A stretch of DNA of 64,000 bases from Streptomyces bacillaris (GTDB lineage: Bacteria > Actinomycetota > Actinomycetes > Streptomycetales > Streptomycetaceae). The notes below the pieces were generated by a model, which saw only the letters and a list, made by a program, of their open reading frames with translations, was not told the origin of the DNA and did not search any database. Both the position numbers and the translations under genes were made by a program. The stretch covers positions 2,418,001 through 2,482,000 of the forward strand of contig NZ_CP029378.1 of assembly GCF_003268675.1 (NCBI RefSeq), read 5' to 3'. Within the stretch, counting starts at the first letter, position 1. Every line of letters begins with the position of its first letter. Of this stretch, positions 7,439 through 15,221 are shown one piece after another.

Positions 7439-9040
7439 TCAGGGGCCGTCCGTCTCCCGGTAGGCCGCCGCCTCCTCCAGGTCCAGGCGGCGCAGCAGCG
7501 TACGCATCATCTCGTCGTCGATCCGCCGCTCGTCCCGGAGCCGGACGAAGACCTCCCGCTCGGCCTCGATCATCTCGCGGGAGAGCCTGCGGTAGGTGTC
7601 GTCCGCCGACTCCCCCGTGACCGGGTCGGCCGGGCCCAGCCGCTCCCAGACCGCGTTGCGGCGGCGCTCCAGGACGGTGCGCAGCCGCTCGGCCAGGGGC
7701 GGCGGCAAGGTGTTGTGCGGGGCGGCGAGCAGTGCGTCGAGGCGGGCCTCGGCGGCCTGGGACGCCTCGCTCTGGGCCTGGGCCTCGACCAGCGTCTCGG
7801 CCCGCCGGTCGGGGCCCGGCACCTTCAGTACGCGGACGAGTACGGGCAGGGTCAGCCCCTGGATCACCAGGGTGGCGATCACCGTGGTGAAGGTCAGGAA
7901 CAGCACCAGGTTGCGGGCCGGGAAGGGGTCGCCGTCGTGCGTGACCAGCGGGATGGAGAAGGCGACGGCGAGCGAGACGACCCCGCGCATGCCCGCCCAG
8001 CCGACGATCAGGGGCGCGGTCCGGTCGGTGTCCGGTTCCCGCTCCCGTACCCGCCGGGAGAGCCGTCTCGGCAGACAGGTGGCCGGGTAGACCCAGACGA
8101 AGCGGATCACGACGACGGTGACGAAGACGATCGCCGCGTACCCCAGCGCCCTCGCCGTACCGGGTGCCTCCAGTCCTTTCAGGACGAAGGGGAGCTGCAG
8201 TCCGATCAGCGCGAAGACCGTGGACTCCAGGATGAACGCGGCCATCTTCCAGACCGCGGCCTCCTGGAGTCGGGTGGCGAAGTCGACCTGCCAGGAGCGG
8301 TGTCCCAGGTAGAGGGCGACGACGACCACCGCGAGGACTCCGGAGGCGTGCACCCGTTCGGCCGCCGCGTACGCCACGAACGGGATCAGGAGGGACAGCG
8401 TGTTCTGGAGGAGTGCCTCCTTCAGATGCGTGCGCAGCCAGTGCAGCGGCACCATCAGCAGCAGGCCGACGCCGACCCCGCCGACCGCCGCGAGCAGGAA
8501 CTCCGCGATCCCGGCCGCCCAGGACATCCCCTCCCCCACCGCGGCGGCCAGCGCCACCCGGAAGGCGGTGATCGCGGTGGCGTCGTTCACCAGCGACTCA
8601 CCCTGAAGGATGGTCGTCACCCGGGCGGGCAGCCCCACACGGCGGGCGATGGCGGCGGCCGTCACGGCGTCCGGCGGGGCGATGACGGCCCCCAGGACGA
8701 GCGCGGCCGTGAGCGGCAGCTCCGGGATCGCGAGGTACGCCAGCCACCCCACGGCGACGGTGGCGAAGAGCGTGTACCCCACGGAGAGCAGCGCGACCGG
8801 CCGGATGTTGGCCCGCAGATCCAGGTAGGAGCTGTCCAGGGCCGCCGTGTGGAGCAGCGGGGGCAGCAGCAGCGGGAGGACGATGTGGGCGTCCAGGTGG
8901 TACGTGGGAACGCCCGGCACCAGGCCCGCGACGAGGCCGACCGCGACCAGGACCAGCGGGGCGGGGACCGGGGTGCGGCGGGCCGCGCCGGCGACCGCCG
9001 CGCTGGCCGCGACCAGCGCCACCAGGGGCAGCGCGTCCAT
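7439..9040 (-). CDS. Na+/H+ antiporter, CPA1 (NhaP/NHE) family
   Basis: A 533-residue inner-membrane exchanger that expels sodium (or potassium) for protons. About 12 hydrophobic segments fill residues 1-390. The CPA1 signature LGAVIAPPDAVTAAAIARR lies near residues 117-135, and GESLVNDATAI about 20 residues on holds the ND pair typical of electroneutral antiporters. A cytosolic C-terminal tail (about residues 400-533), rich in Arg/Glu helices, is probably regulatory. The gene is divergent from the UBP zinc-finger gene with 35 bases between them, so their promoters must overlap. Confidence 0.92.
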   Translation of the reverse strand: MDALPLVALVAASAAVAGAARRTPVPAPLVLVAVGLVAGLVPGVPTYHLDAHIVLPLLLPPLLHTAALDSSYLDLRANIRPVALLSVGYTLFATVAVGWLAYLAIPELPLTAALVLGAVIAPPDAVTAAAIARRVGLPARVTTILQGESLVNDATAITAFRVALAAAVGEGMSWAAGIAEFLLAAVGGVGVGLLLMVPLHWLRTHLKEALLQNTLSLLIPFVAYAAAERVHASGVLAVVVVALYLGHRSWQVDFATRLQEAAVWKMAAFILESTVFALIGLQLPFVLKGLEAPGTARALGYAAIVFVTVVVIRFVWVYPATCLPRRLSRRVREREPDTDRTAPLIVGWAGMRGVVSLAVAFSIPLVTHDGDPFPARNLVLFLTFTTVIATLVIQGLTLPVLVRVLKVPGPDRRAETLVEAQAQSEASQAAEARLDALLAAPHNTLPPPLAERLRTVLERRRNAVWERLGPADPVTGESADDTYRRLSREMIEAEREVFVRLRDERRIDDEMMRTLLRRLDLEEAAAYRETDGP

Positions 9041-9075
9041 CTCACCGTCCTCGGATCCGTCGTAACCTGCCCATC

Positions 9076-9336
9076 ATGAGCGAGTGCGCGCATGTAGCGG
9101 ATCTGCCACGCCCCGAGCCCGTGCCGCTCGGGGAGACCTGCCCCGAGTGCCTGGCCGCCGGGACCCATCCCGTGCAGCTGCGGCTCTGTCTGACCTGCGG
9201 GCACGTCGGCTGCTGCGATTCCTCGCCGCTGCGGCACGCCACCGGCCACTTCCGGGCGACCGGTCACCCGGTGATGCGGAGCTTCGAGCCGGGCGAGAGC
9301 TGGCGCTGGTGCTTCGAGGACGGTTCGATCGTCTGA
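9076..9336 (+). CDS. UBP-type zinc finger protein, 86 aa
   Basis: Almost the whole protein is one UBP zinc finger: CAHVADL near the start, then CPECLAAGTHPVQLRLCLTC, GHVGCCDSSPLRHATGHF and HPVMRSFEPGESWRWCFED. The Cys/His spacing fits three zinc sites as in the ubiquitin-binding ZnF-UBP fold. In Actinobacteria these occur as stand-alone small proteins of unknown role; ubiquitin binding is not implied, as no ubiquitin system is visible. The ATG at 9076 is close to the divergent antiporter start. Confidence 0.88.
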   Translation: MSECAHVADLPRPEPVPLGETCPECLAAGTHPVQLRLCLTCGHVGCCDSSPLRHATGHFRATGHPVMRSFEPGESWRWCFEDGSIV

Positions 9337-9413
9337 CGTCTGGGTACGTCAATGCGGCGCCGGTTCTTCGTAATTGGACCCCGCAACCCCCTAGCCACTG
9401 TGCGTGCTCATGT

Positions 9414-9440
9414 GTTTACCATGAGTGACGGCCGGGGGAT
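9414..9440 (+). promoter_or_regulatory. Putative SigB/SigH-type promoter upstream of prsH-sigH
   Basis: GTTTAC at 9414-9419 and GGGGAT at 9435-9440 are separated by 15 bases. This is close to the GTTT-N14-16-GGGTAT pattern used by the stress-response sigma factors of the SigB/SigH group in Streptomyces. It lies about 130 bases before the prsH start, which would let SigH or a relative drive its own operon. Confidence 0.5.
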
Positions 9441-9567
9441 GGGGTGCGGGCGACACTGCATCATGGATCCGATAGCGTCGCCGAGCTGAGAACCGTCGAC
9501 CGACCGCATGGCTCCGGGCCACCCTTCCCGGATCCTCGAAAGAGTTTGTGCCACCTTGGAGGTGAGG

Positions 9568-9981
9568 GTGTCCCAGATCGCAGGCGAGCCCGGGAATCAG
9601 GACTTCGTAGAGGTCCGGCTGCCCGCTGCGGGTGCCTACCTGTCGGTGCTGCGAACGGCCACGGCCGGTCTCGCAGCGCGCTTGGACTTCACGCTCGACG
9701 AGATCGAGGATCTCCGCATCGCGGTCGACGAGGCCTGCGCGATCCTGCTCCAGCAGGCCGTGCCCGGCTCCGTCCTCAGCTGCGTGTTCCGGCTCATCGA
9801 CGACTCTCTCGAGGTGACGGTGTCGGCCCCCACGACGGACGGCCGCGCACCCGAGCGCGACACCTTCGCCTGGACGGTGCTCTCCGCACTGGCCGGCAAG
9901 GTCGACTCGACGGTCGCCGACGACCGTACGGTCAGCATCAGCCTCTACAAACAGCGCGGCGCGGGCCCCGGGCCGGCGTGA
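9568..9981 (+). CDS. prsH: Anti-sigma factor with HATPase_c (RsbW-like) fold, PrsH/UshX
   Basis: A 137-residue GHKL ATPase-fold protein that would bind and hold SigH. FVEVRLPAAGAYLSVLRTA opens the domain, LDEIEDLRIAVDEACAILLQ (about 50-70) contains the N-box with its Glu-Asp/Ala-Cys arrangement, and DTFAWTVLSALAGKVDS ends it. The G2 lid is short, as in RsbW relatives. The GTG at 9568 was chosen because GGAGG sits just upstream. Its TGA overlaps the GTG of the next gene (GTGA), so the two are translationally coupled. Gene order and sequence match the S. coelicolor prsH(ushX)-sigH operon by memory, in which this protein restrains SigH during growth and osmotic stress. Confidence 0.85.
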   Translation: MSQIAGEPGNQDFVEVRLPAAGAYLSVLRTATAGLAARLDFTLDEIEDLRIAVDEACAILLQQAVPGSVLSCVFRLIDDSLEVTVSAPTTDGRAPERDTFAWTVLSALAGKVDSTVADDRTVSISLYKQRGAGPGPA

Positions 9982-10928
9982 GCGACGGGAACGGGGACGG
10001 TCCTGTGCGGGACGAGACGATCCGAACCGGGGTGGTGCGGCCGACGGGCATCCCGGAGCAGCAGGCCCGGCCGCATCCGGTGGACGGAGCGGACGGGCCT
10101 GAGAGCCTCAACGTCGCGGTGGAGCAGTCGCAGGAGCGGGCGGGCCAGATGAGCGAGCACGGGCACCACGATCCACATGACCGCAGCGGGGCCCGCGCCC
10201 TCTTCGTCGAGCTGCGGGCGCTTCCCGACGGCTCGCCGGAGAAGGCGGAGCTGCGCAACCGGCTGGTGCGGATGCACCTGCCATTGGTCGAGCACCTGGC
10301 CCGGCGGTTCCGCAACCGCGGGGAGCCGCTGGACGACCTGACGCAGGTCGCCACGATCGGGCTGATCAAGTCGGTGGACCGGTTCGACCCGGACCGGGGC
10401 GTGGAGTTCTCGACGTACGCGACCCCCACGGTCGTCGGCGAGATCAAGCGCCACTTCCGGGACAAGGGCTGGGCGGTGCGGGTGCCGCGCCGGCTCCAGG
10501 AACTGCGGCTCTCGCTGACCACGGCCACCGCCGAGCTGTCCCAGCAGCACGGCCGGTCGCCGACCGTGCACGAGCTGGCCGAGCGGCTGGGCATCTCCGA
10601 GGAGGAGGTGCTGGAGGGCCTGGAGTCGGCCAACGCGTACAGCACGCTCTCGCTGGACGTGCCGGACACGGACGACGAGTCCCCGGCCGTCGCGGACACG
10701 CTGGGCTCGGAGGACGAGGCGCTGGAGGGCGTGGAGTACCGGGAGTCGCTCAAGCCGCTCCTGGAGGATCTGCCGCCGCGCGAGAAGCGGATCCTGCTGC
10801 TGCGGTTCTTCGGGAACATGACCCAGTCGCAGATCGCCCAGGAGGTCGGCATCTCGCAGATGCACGTCTCCCGGCTGCTGGCCCGCACCCTGGCCCAGCT
10901 GCGCGAGCGCCTGCTCGTCGAGGAGTAG
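9978..10928 (+). CDS. sigH: RNA polymerase sigma factor SigH (SigB/F/G group)
   Basis: A 316-residue group 3 sigma factor for stress and development genes. A flexible, charged N-terminus (about residues 1-60) precedes region 2 (LRNRLVRMHLPLVEHLARRF, DDLTQVATIGLIKSVDRFDP, then FSTYATPTVVGEIKRHFRDK), region 3 (SPTVHELAERLGISEEEVLE) and region 4 (LPPREKRILLLRFFGNMTQS, then IAQEVGISQMHVSRLLARTL). The internal ATG at 10149 (MSEHGHHDPHD) could give a shorter product; S. coelicolor SigH is known to occur in several sizes by alternative starts and processing. It is coupled to its anti-sigma gene by GTGA overlap. Confidence 0.9.
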   Translation: MSDGNGDGPVRDETIRTGVVRPTGIPEQQARPHPVDGADGPESLNVAVEQSQERAGQMSEHGHHDPHDRSGARALFVELRALPDGSPEKAELRNRLVRMHLPLVEHLARRFRNRGEPLDDLTQVATIGLIKSVDRFDPDRGVEFSTYATPTVVGEIKRHFRDKGWAVRVPRRLQELRLSLTTATAELSQQHGRSPTVHELAERLGISEEEVLEGLESANAYSTLSLDVPDTDDESPAVADTLGSEDEALEGVEYRESLKPLLEDLPPREKRILLLRFFGNMTQSQIAQEVGISQMHVSRLLARTLAQLRERLLVEE

Positions 10929-10955
10929 ACGGGGAGCGGGCCCAGGGCTCTGGAC

Positions 10956-11420
10956 TCAGGCCTTCGGGTCCGCGTCCTCCGGGTCCGGACCGGCGCCCCT
11001 GCGCAGCCCCAGGATCTGGGTGGTCGCCGGGTTCACCACGAGCACCAGCCCGGTCACGGCGACCGTCGCCACGGCGATCCCCAGCGGGATCAGCGCCCCC
11101 TGGGAGCGCAGCAGCGTCCAGGCGACGGGCAGCGCCATGATCTGGGTGATCAGCGCCGGGCCCCGGCTCCAGCCGCGCAGCAGCATCAGGCCCCGGGCGG
11201 CGATGAGCGGGATGGCGCCCAGCGCGATCAGCGTGATGCCGACCGTCTCCGCCTGCTGCGGGCTCTCGGGGCGGCCGAGCACCCCCATGACCACCAGGTA
11301 GAGCCCGCCGATCGCGAGCGCGGCGCCTTCGAGGGCGTTGATCCCGGCGAGCGCCGTGATCCTGCGCGGGCGCCCGGCCGCGGCGGGCGAGGGGGTGGAC
11401 GAGGTCGCTTGAGTGCTCAC
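10956..11420 (-). CDS. Small integral membrane protein, 154 aa
   Basis: After a Ser/Thr/Pro-rich N-terminal 18 residues, four hydrophobic helices are seen: ALAGINALEGAALAIGGLYL, TVGITLIALGAIPLIAARGL, SRGPALITQIMALPVAWTLL and GIAVATVAVTGLVLVVNP. The tail is acidic (DPEDADPKA). It is a conserved Streptomyces membrane protein type of unknown role. The GTG at 11420 is the only good start. The gene converges on sigH with 27 bases between the stops. Confidence 0.7.
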   Translation of the reverse strand: MSTQATSSTPSPAAAGRPRRITALAGINALEGAALAIGGLYLVVMGVLGRPESPQQAETVGITLIALGAIPLIAARGLMLLRGWSRGPALITQIMALPVAWTLLRSQGALIPLGIAVATVAVTGLVLVVNPATTQILGLRRGAGPDPEDADPKA

Positions 11421-11655
11421 GCCTTTCAGGTTGGCATCCCTGGGGCCCGGAAGTGAAGCCGGGGGTGCGGGGCGCGGCGCACATCACGCACGAACACGGC
11501 TCCCGTCCCGTACGGGCGTGGCTCCCCCGTACGTACGAGGTCCCTCCCCCGGCGTACGCCCGAGCCGCCCCCCGTACATCACGGAGCGTGACCGGCCGGG
11601 AGTCCGGCGAACCGCGACTTCAGGGCCGAACCGCCCGGTAGGTACTCTGACGGGC

Positions 11656-12624
11656 ATGCGCGCTCTCCTCGTGGTCAACCCGGCAGCTACCACCACCAGT
11701 GCGCGCACCCGCGATGTGCTCATCCACGCCCTGGCCAGCGAGATGAAGCTGGAGGCGGTGACCACGGAGTACCGGGGGCACGCCCGGGACCTGGGGCGGC
11801 GGGCGGCCGACAGCGACGACATCGACCTGGTGGTCGCGCTGGGCGGCGACGGCACGGTGAACGAGGTCGTGAACGGGCTGCTGCACCGCGGCCCGGACGT
11901 GGACGGGGTGCCGAAGCTGGCCGTGGTGCCGGGCGGCTCCACCAATGTCTTCGCCCGCGCGCTGGGGCTGCCCAACGACGCCGTGGAGGCGACCGGCGCG
12001 ATTCTGGACGCCCTGGAGAACCGGAGCGAACGTACGGTCGGACTGGGACTGGCCGCCGGCACCCCGGGCACCGAGGACGAGGCCGTGCCCGAACGCTGGT
12101 TCACTTTCTGCGCGGGTCTCGGTTTCGACGCCGGAGTGGTCGGCCGGGTCGAACAGAAACGCGAGGGCGGCAAGCGCTCGACCCATGCGCTGTACGTGCG
12201 CCAGGTGGTGCGGCAGTTCGTGAACGAGGCCCACCGCAGACACGGGACGATCACCCTGGAGGTGCCCGGCCAGGAGCCCGTCACCGACCTCGCGCTCTCC
12301 ATAATCTGCAACACCGCCCCCTGGACCTACCTGGGGAATCGTCCGGTGTACGCCTCCCCCAAGGCCTCCTTCGACACCGCTCTGGACGTCCTCGGACTGA
12401 AGCGTCTGTCGACCGCGGCGGTGGCCCTGTACGGCACCCAGCTGCTTACTTCGAGCCCTGAAAGAGGGCCCCGGGGGAAGCACGCCGTTTCACGCCACGA
12501 CCTCACGGACTTCACCTTGCATTCAAAGGTCCCACTGCCCTTCCAGATGGACGGCGACCACCTGGGACTGCGTACGAGCGTGACGTTCACAGGCGTACGC
12601 CGTGCACTGCGTGTGATTGTGTGA
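11656..12624 (+). CDS. Diacylglycerol kinase-family lipid kinase
   Basis: A 322-residue protein that would phosphorylate a lipid such as diacylglycerol at the membrane face. The catalytic core holds VVALGGDGTVNEVVNGLLH (about residues 58-76) with the GGDGT nucleotide loop, and LAVVPGGSTNVFARALGLP for substrate positioning; WFTFCAGLGFDAGVVGR and PFQMDGDHLG belong to the C-terminal beta domain. The length fits DgkB/YegS-type kinases. The ATG at 11656 is preceded by a stretch rich in cgtac repeats but no strong Shine-Dalgarno. It lies just before wblE in the same direction but with over 300 bases between. Confidence 0.88.
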   Translation: MRALLVVNPAATTTSARTRDVLIHALASEMKLEAVTTEYRGHARDLGRRAADSDDIDLVVALGGDGTVNEVVNGLLHRGPDVDGVPKLAVVPGGSTNVFARALGLPNDAVEATGAILDALENRSERTVGLGLAAGTPGTEDEAVPERWFTFCAGLGFDAGVVGRVEQKREGGKRSTHALYVRQVVRQFVNEAHRRHGTITLEVPGQEPVTDLALSIICNTAPWTYLGNRPVYASPKASFDTALDVLGLKRLSTAAVALYGTQLLTSSPERGPRGKHAVSRHDLTDFTLHSKVPLPFQMDGDHLGLRTSVTFTGVRRALRVIV

Positions 12625-12942
12625 GTGGAAGGGCCGAAAGTCCTTTAACTCGAACGTTTGGCCTGGGTCCCACCCCTAAGAAGTGCGCCTGTGACCTAGT
12701 CGACACCGAGGAATCAAAAAAAACTTTCCAGAAGGGGTTGTATCCGCAGCCGAGGTTTGCGAATCTCTACATGGCGATCGGGACGGCCCGCAACACCGGC
12801 CTCCCTGAGAGCCAGAACCCCTCCTCACCATCACAGACCACACCCAGTGCTTCTGGGGGTCGGCCCGTCAGCTGCGGGGGGATTCGTGAAAGCGTTCACA
12901 TTCACAAGCACCAGCGTGTAATACCAAGGAGAGGTAGCAGCC
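12625..12942 (+). promoter_or_regulatory. Long upstream region of wblE
   Basis: This 318-base stretch has no gene on either strand. It contains an unusual A-tract (caaaaaaaactttcc at 12715-12729), a GGAAT at 12710 and a GTTG at 12737 that are 22 bases apart, too far for a SigR promoter, and a good AGGAGAGG ribosome-binding site at 12929-12936. The length suggests several promoters or a long leader for wblE. Confidence 0.5.
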
Positions 12943-13200
12943 ATGGACTGGCGTCACAACGCCGTTTGTCGTGAGGAAGACCCCGAGCTGTTCTTCCCCA
13001 TCGGCAACACCGGTCCTGCGCTGCTGCAGATCGAGGAAGCCAAGGCCGTCTGCCGTCGCTGCCCCGTCATGGAGCAGTGCCTGCAGTGGGCGCTCGAGTC
13101 CGGCCAGGACTCCGGCGTCTGGGGTGGCCTCAGCGAGGACGAGCGCCGCGCGATGAAGCGCCGCGCCGCTCGCAACCGGGCGCGTAACGCCAGCGCCTGA
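12943..13200 (+). CDS. wblE: WhiB-family iron-sulfur transcription factor WblE (WhiB1 type)
   Basis: An 85-residue WhiB protein with all four [4Fe-4S] ligand cysteines: Cys9, Cys37, Cys40 and Cys46 (CRRCPVMEQC). The G(V/I)WGG turn is seen as GVWGGLSEDERRAMKRR near residues 58-74, followed by a basic DNA-binding tail. WhiB1-type proteins bind region 4 of the primary sigma factor and respond to nitric oxide through the cluster. The neighbouring sensor kinase resembles PdtaS, encoded beside whiB1 in Mycobacterium, so the linkage is old. The ribosome-binding site is strong. Confidence 0.95.
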   Translation: MDWRHNAVCREEDPELFFPIGNTGPALLQIEEAKAVCRRCPVMEQCLQWALESGQDSGVWGGLSEDERRAMKRRAARNRARNASA

Positions 13201-13316
13201 CCGACGCCCCCCACGAACACGCCTCAGCCAGGCGGCGCGTACAGAGCGTACGCACGGCCCCGCCTTCGAGTCGCAGCGCGCAGTACCCCGGAGCGCATCG
13301 CAACGTGAGCAGCACG

Positions 13317-13354
13317 GAGCGGGCCCGGACCGTCACCACGGTCCGGGCCCGCTC
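13317..13354. terminator. Bidirectional terminator between wblE and the sensor kinase gene
   Basis: Perfect 17-base inverted repeat (gagcgggcccggaccgt at 13317-13333 and its complement at 13338-13354) with a 4-base loop, placed between two convergent genes. Confidence 0.85.
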
Positions 13355-13369
13355 TGCTGTGTGCCGCCC

Positions 13370-14836
13370 CTACTTGGCGCCGCGCACCGGCAGGTCCAGC
13401 ACCACCTGGGTGCCGCGCTCCGGCGCCGGGACCATGCCGAACGTGCCGCCCAACTCCCCCTCCACCAGCGTCCGTACGATCTGGAGGCCGAGGTTGCCCG
13501 CCTGCTGCGGGTCGAACCCCTCGGGGAGCCCGCGCCCGTCGTCGGTGACGGTGATCAGCAGCCGGGCGTCGGACGGTGAGCCGCCGCGTACGGCGGAGAC
13601 CTCCACCGTGCCCTGGTCGGCCACGGTGAACGCGTGTTCCAGGGCGTTCTGGAGGACTTCGGTGAGCACCATGGAGAGCGGGGTGGCGACCTCGGCGTCC
13701 AGGATGCCGAAGCGGCCGATGCGCCGGCAGGTCACCTTGCCGGGAGAGATCTCCGAGACCATCGCGATGACCCGGTCGGCGATCTCGTCGAACTCGACGC
13801 GCTCGTCCAGGTTCTGGGAGAGCGTCTCATGGACGATCGCGATCGAACCGACGCGCCGTACCGCCTCGTTGAGCGCTTCGCGGCCCTGCGCGGAATCCAT
13901 TCGGCGGGCCTGGAGCCGCAACAGGGCGGCCACCGTCTGGAGGTTGTTCTTCACCCGGTGGTGGATCTCCCGGATGGTGGCGTCCTTGGTGATCAATTCG
14001 CGTTCGCGGCGGCGGAGTTCGGTGACGTCGCGGAGCAGGACGAGCGAGCCGATGCGGACGCCCTTGGGCTTGAGCGGGATGGCCCGCAGCTGGATCACCC
14101 CGCCCGCGCCCTCCACCTCGAACTCGCGGGGCGCGTAGCCGCTGGCCACCTTGACCAGGGCCTCGTCCACCGGGCCCCGGGAGGGCGCCAGTTCGGCGGT
14201 GGTGGTGCCGAGGTGGTGGCCGACCAGGTCGGATGCGAGGCCGAGGCGGTGGTAGGCGGAGAGGCCGTTGGGGCTGGCGTACTGGACGACCCCGTCGGCG
14301 TCGAGCCGGATCAGGCCGTCACCGACGCGCGGCGAGGCGTCCATGTCGACCTGCTGGCCGGGGAAGGGGAAGGCCCCGGCGGCGATCATCTGGGCCAGGT
14401 CGGAGGCGGACTGGAGGTAGGTCAGCTCCAGCCGGGAGGGGGTGCGCACGGTGAGCAGGTTGGTGTTGCGGGCGATGACACCGAGGACCCGGCCCTCACG
14501 GCGTACGGGGATGGACTCGACCCGTACGGGGACCTCCTCGCGCCACTCCGGGTCGCCCTCGCGCACGATCCGGCCCTCGTCCAGGGCCGCGTCCAGCAGC
14601 GGGCGGCGGCCGCGCGGCACCAGGTGGCCGACCATGTCGTCCTGGTAGGAGGTGGGGCCGGTGTTGGGCCGCATCTGGGCGACGGAGACGTACCGCGTGC
14701 CGTCGCGGGTGGGCACCCACAGCACCAGGTCGGCGAAGGAGAGGTCGGAGAGCAGCTGCCACTCCGAGACCAGCAGATGGAGCCACTCCAGGTCGGAGTC
14801 GCTCAGAGCGGTGTGCTGGCGGACGAGATCGTTCAT
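13370..14836 (-). CDS. Sensor histidine kinase, PdtaS-like (HisKA_2 family)
   Basis: A 488-residue cytosolic kinase without membrane segments. The N-terminal about 150 residues look like the PdtaS GAF-type domain (SDSDLEWLHLLVSEWQLL, FADLVLWVPTRDG). A PAS domain covers about 180-290. The HisKA_2 box REIHHRVKNNLQTVAALLRL holds the phospho-acceptor His, and the ATPase domain has LTEVLQNALEHAF and VTDDGRGLPEGFD. No response regulator is adjacent, as is usual for PdtaS, whose partner is an RNA-binding ANTAR protein encoded elsewhere. The ATG at 14836 is the start that matches the domain boundary. A DasR-like site lies about 155 bases upstream. Confidence 0.88.
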   Translation of the reverse strand: MNDLVRQHTALSDSDLEWLHLLVSEWQLLSDLSFADLVLWVPTRDGTRYVSVAQMRPNTGPTSYQDDMVGHLVPRGRRPLLDAALDEGRIVREGDPEWREEVPVRVESIPVRREGRVLGVIARNTNLLTVRTPSRLELTYLQSASDLAQMIAAGAFPFPGQQVDMDASPRVGDGLIRLDADGVVQYASPNGLSAYHRLGLASDLVGHHLGTTTAELAPSRGPVDEALVKVASGYAPREFEVEGAGGVIQLRAIPLKPKGVRIGSLVLLRDVTELRRRERELITKDATIREIHHRVKNNLQTVAALLRLQARRMDSAQGREALNEAVRRVGSIAIVHETLSQNLDERVEFDEIADRVIAMVSEISPGKVTCRRIGRFGILDAEVATPLSMVLTEVLQNALEHAFTVADQGTVEVSAVRGGSPSDARLLITVTDDGRGLPEGFDPQQAGNLGLQIVRTLVEGELGGTFGMVPAPERGTQVVLDLPVRGAK

Positions 14837-14989
14837 GGAGGGCACCTGTGGAGCGTACCCGGGGTGAACGGACGTGTTCGAACCGATCGGCCCGGCGGGC
14901 CGTGCGGTGGGGCGGGGCGGGCGGAAGGCGATGGACAGCGCGCGGTGTGCGGCCCGAGAATGTCGCGCACATGGATGGACACAGGCAAT

Positions 14990-15001
14990 TGGTCTAGTCC
15001 A
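14990..15001. promoter_or_regulatory. dre-like sequence (possible DasR site) upstream of the sensor kinase
   Basis: TGGTCTAGTCCA differs at one position from the ideal DasR operator core TGGTCTAGACCA. The flanks (aat before, caa after) fit less well. It is about 155 bases before the kinase start in a 385-base gene-free region (14837-15221). The same region holds a 10-base hairpin (tccactctcc, 15021-15030 with 15038-15047). Confidence 0.5.
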
Positions 15002-15137
15002 CAATGAGTTCACCAAGACCTCCACTCTCCCCGCACAGGAGAGTGGACCGAGGCACCCGGCGCTCTCTGCCCTGACCGCGCAAGGTGCCTCATGGGGCCG
15101 GAGGCACCGCACACCGCCGGCCAGGTAGCTCCGGGCT

Positions 15138-15176
15138 GCGGTGCCGGATGGGCTGAGGGTCCCATCCCGGCGCCGC
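15138..15176 (-). terminator. Terminator of the SIS-domain gene
   Basis: Inverted repeat gccggatggg (15143-15152) and cccatcccggc (15161-15171) with one bulged C; the stem extends outward with gcgg/ccgc. It lies just downstream of the SIS gene, whose stop is at 15222 on the minus strand. Confidence 0.6.
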
Positions 15177-15221
15177 GGCCCGCGGGTGTTTCCGGGGCCG
15201 TACGGTGCGGATCGGCTGCCC

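Noticed and set aside
12710..12740. A SigR promoter upstream of wblE (GGAAT ... GTTG)
   Set aside because: The spacer is 22 bases; SigR promoters need about 16-18.
13634..15007. A long plus-strand open frame opposite the sensor kinase
   Set aside because: It is a GC-driven antisense shadow; the minus-strand frame shows clear kinase motifs.
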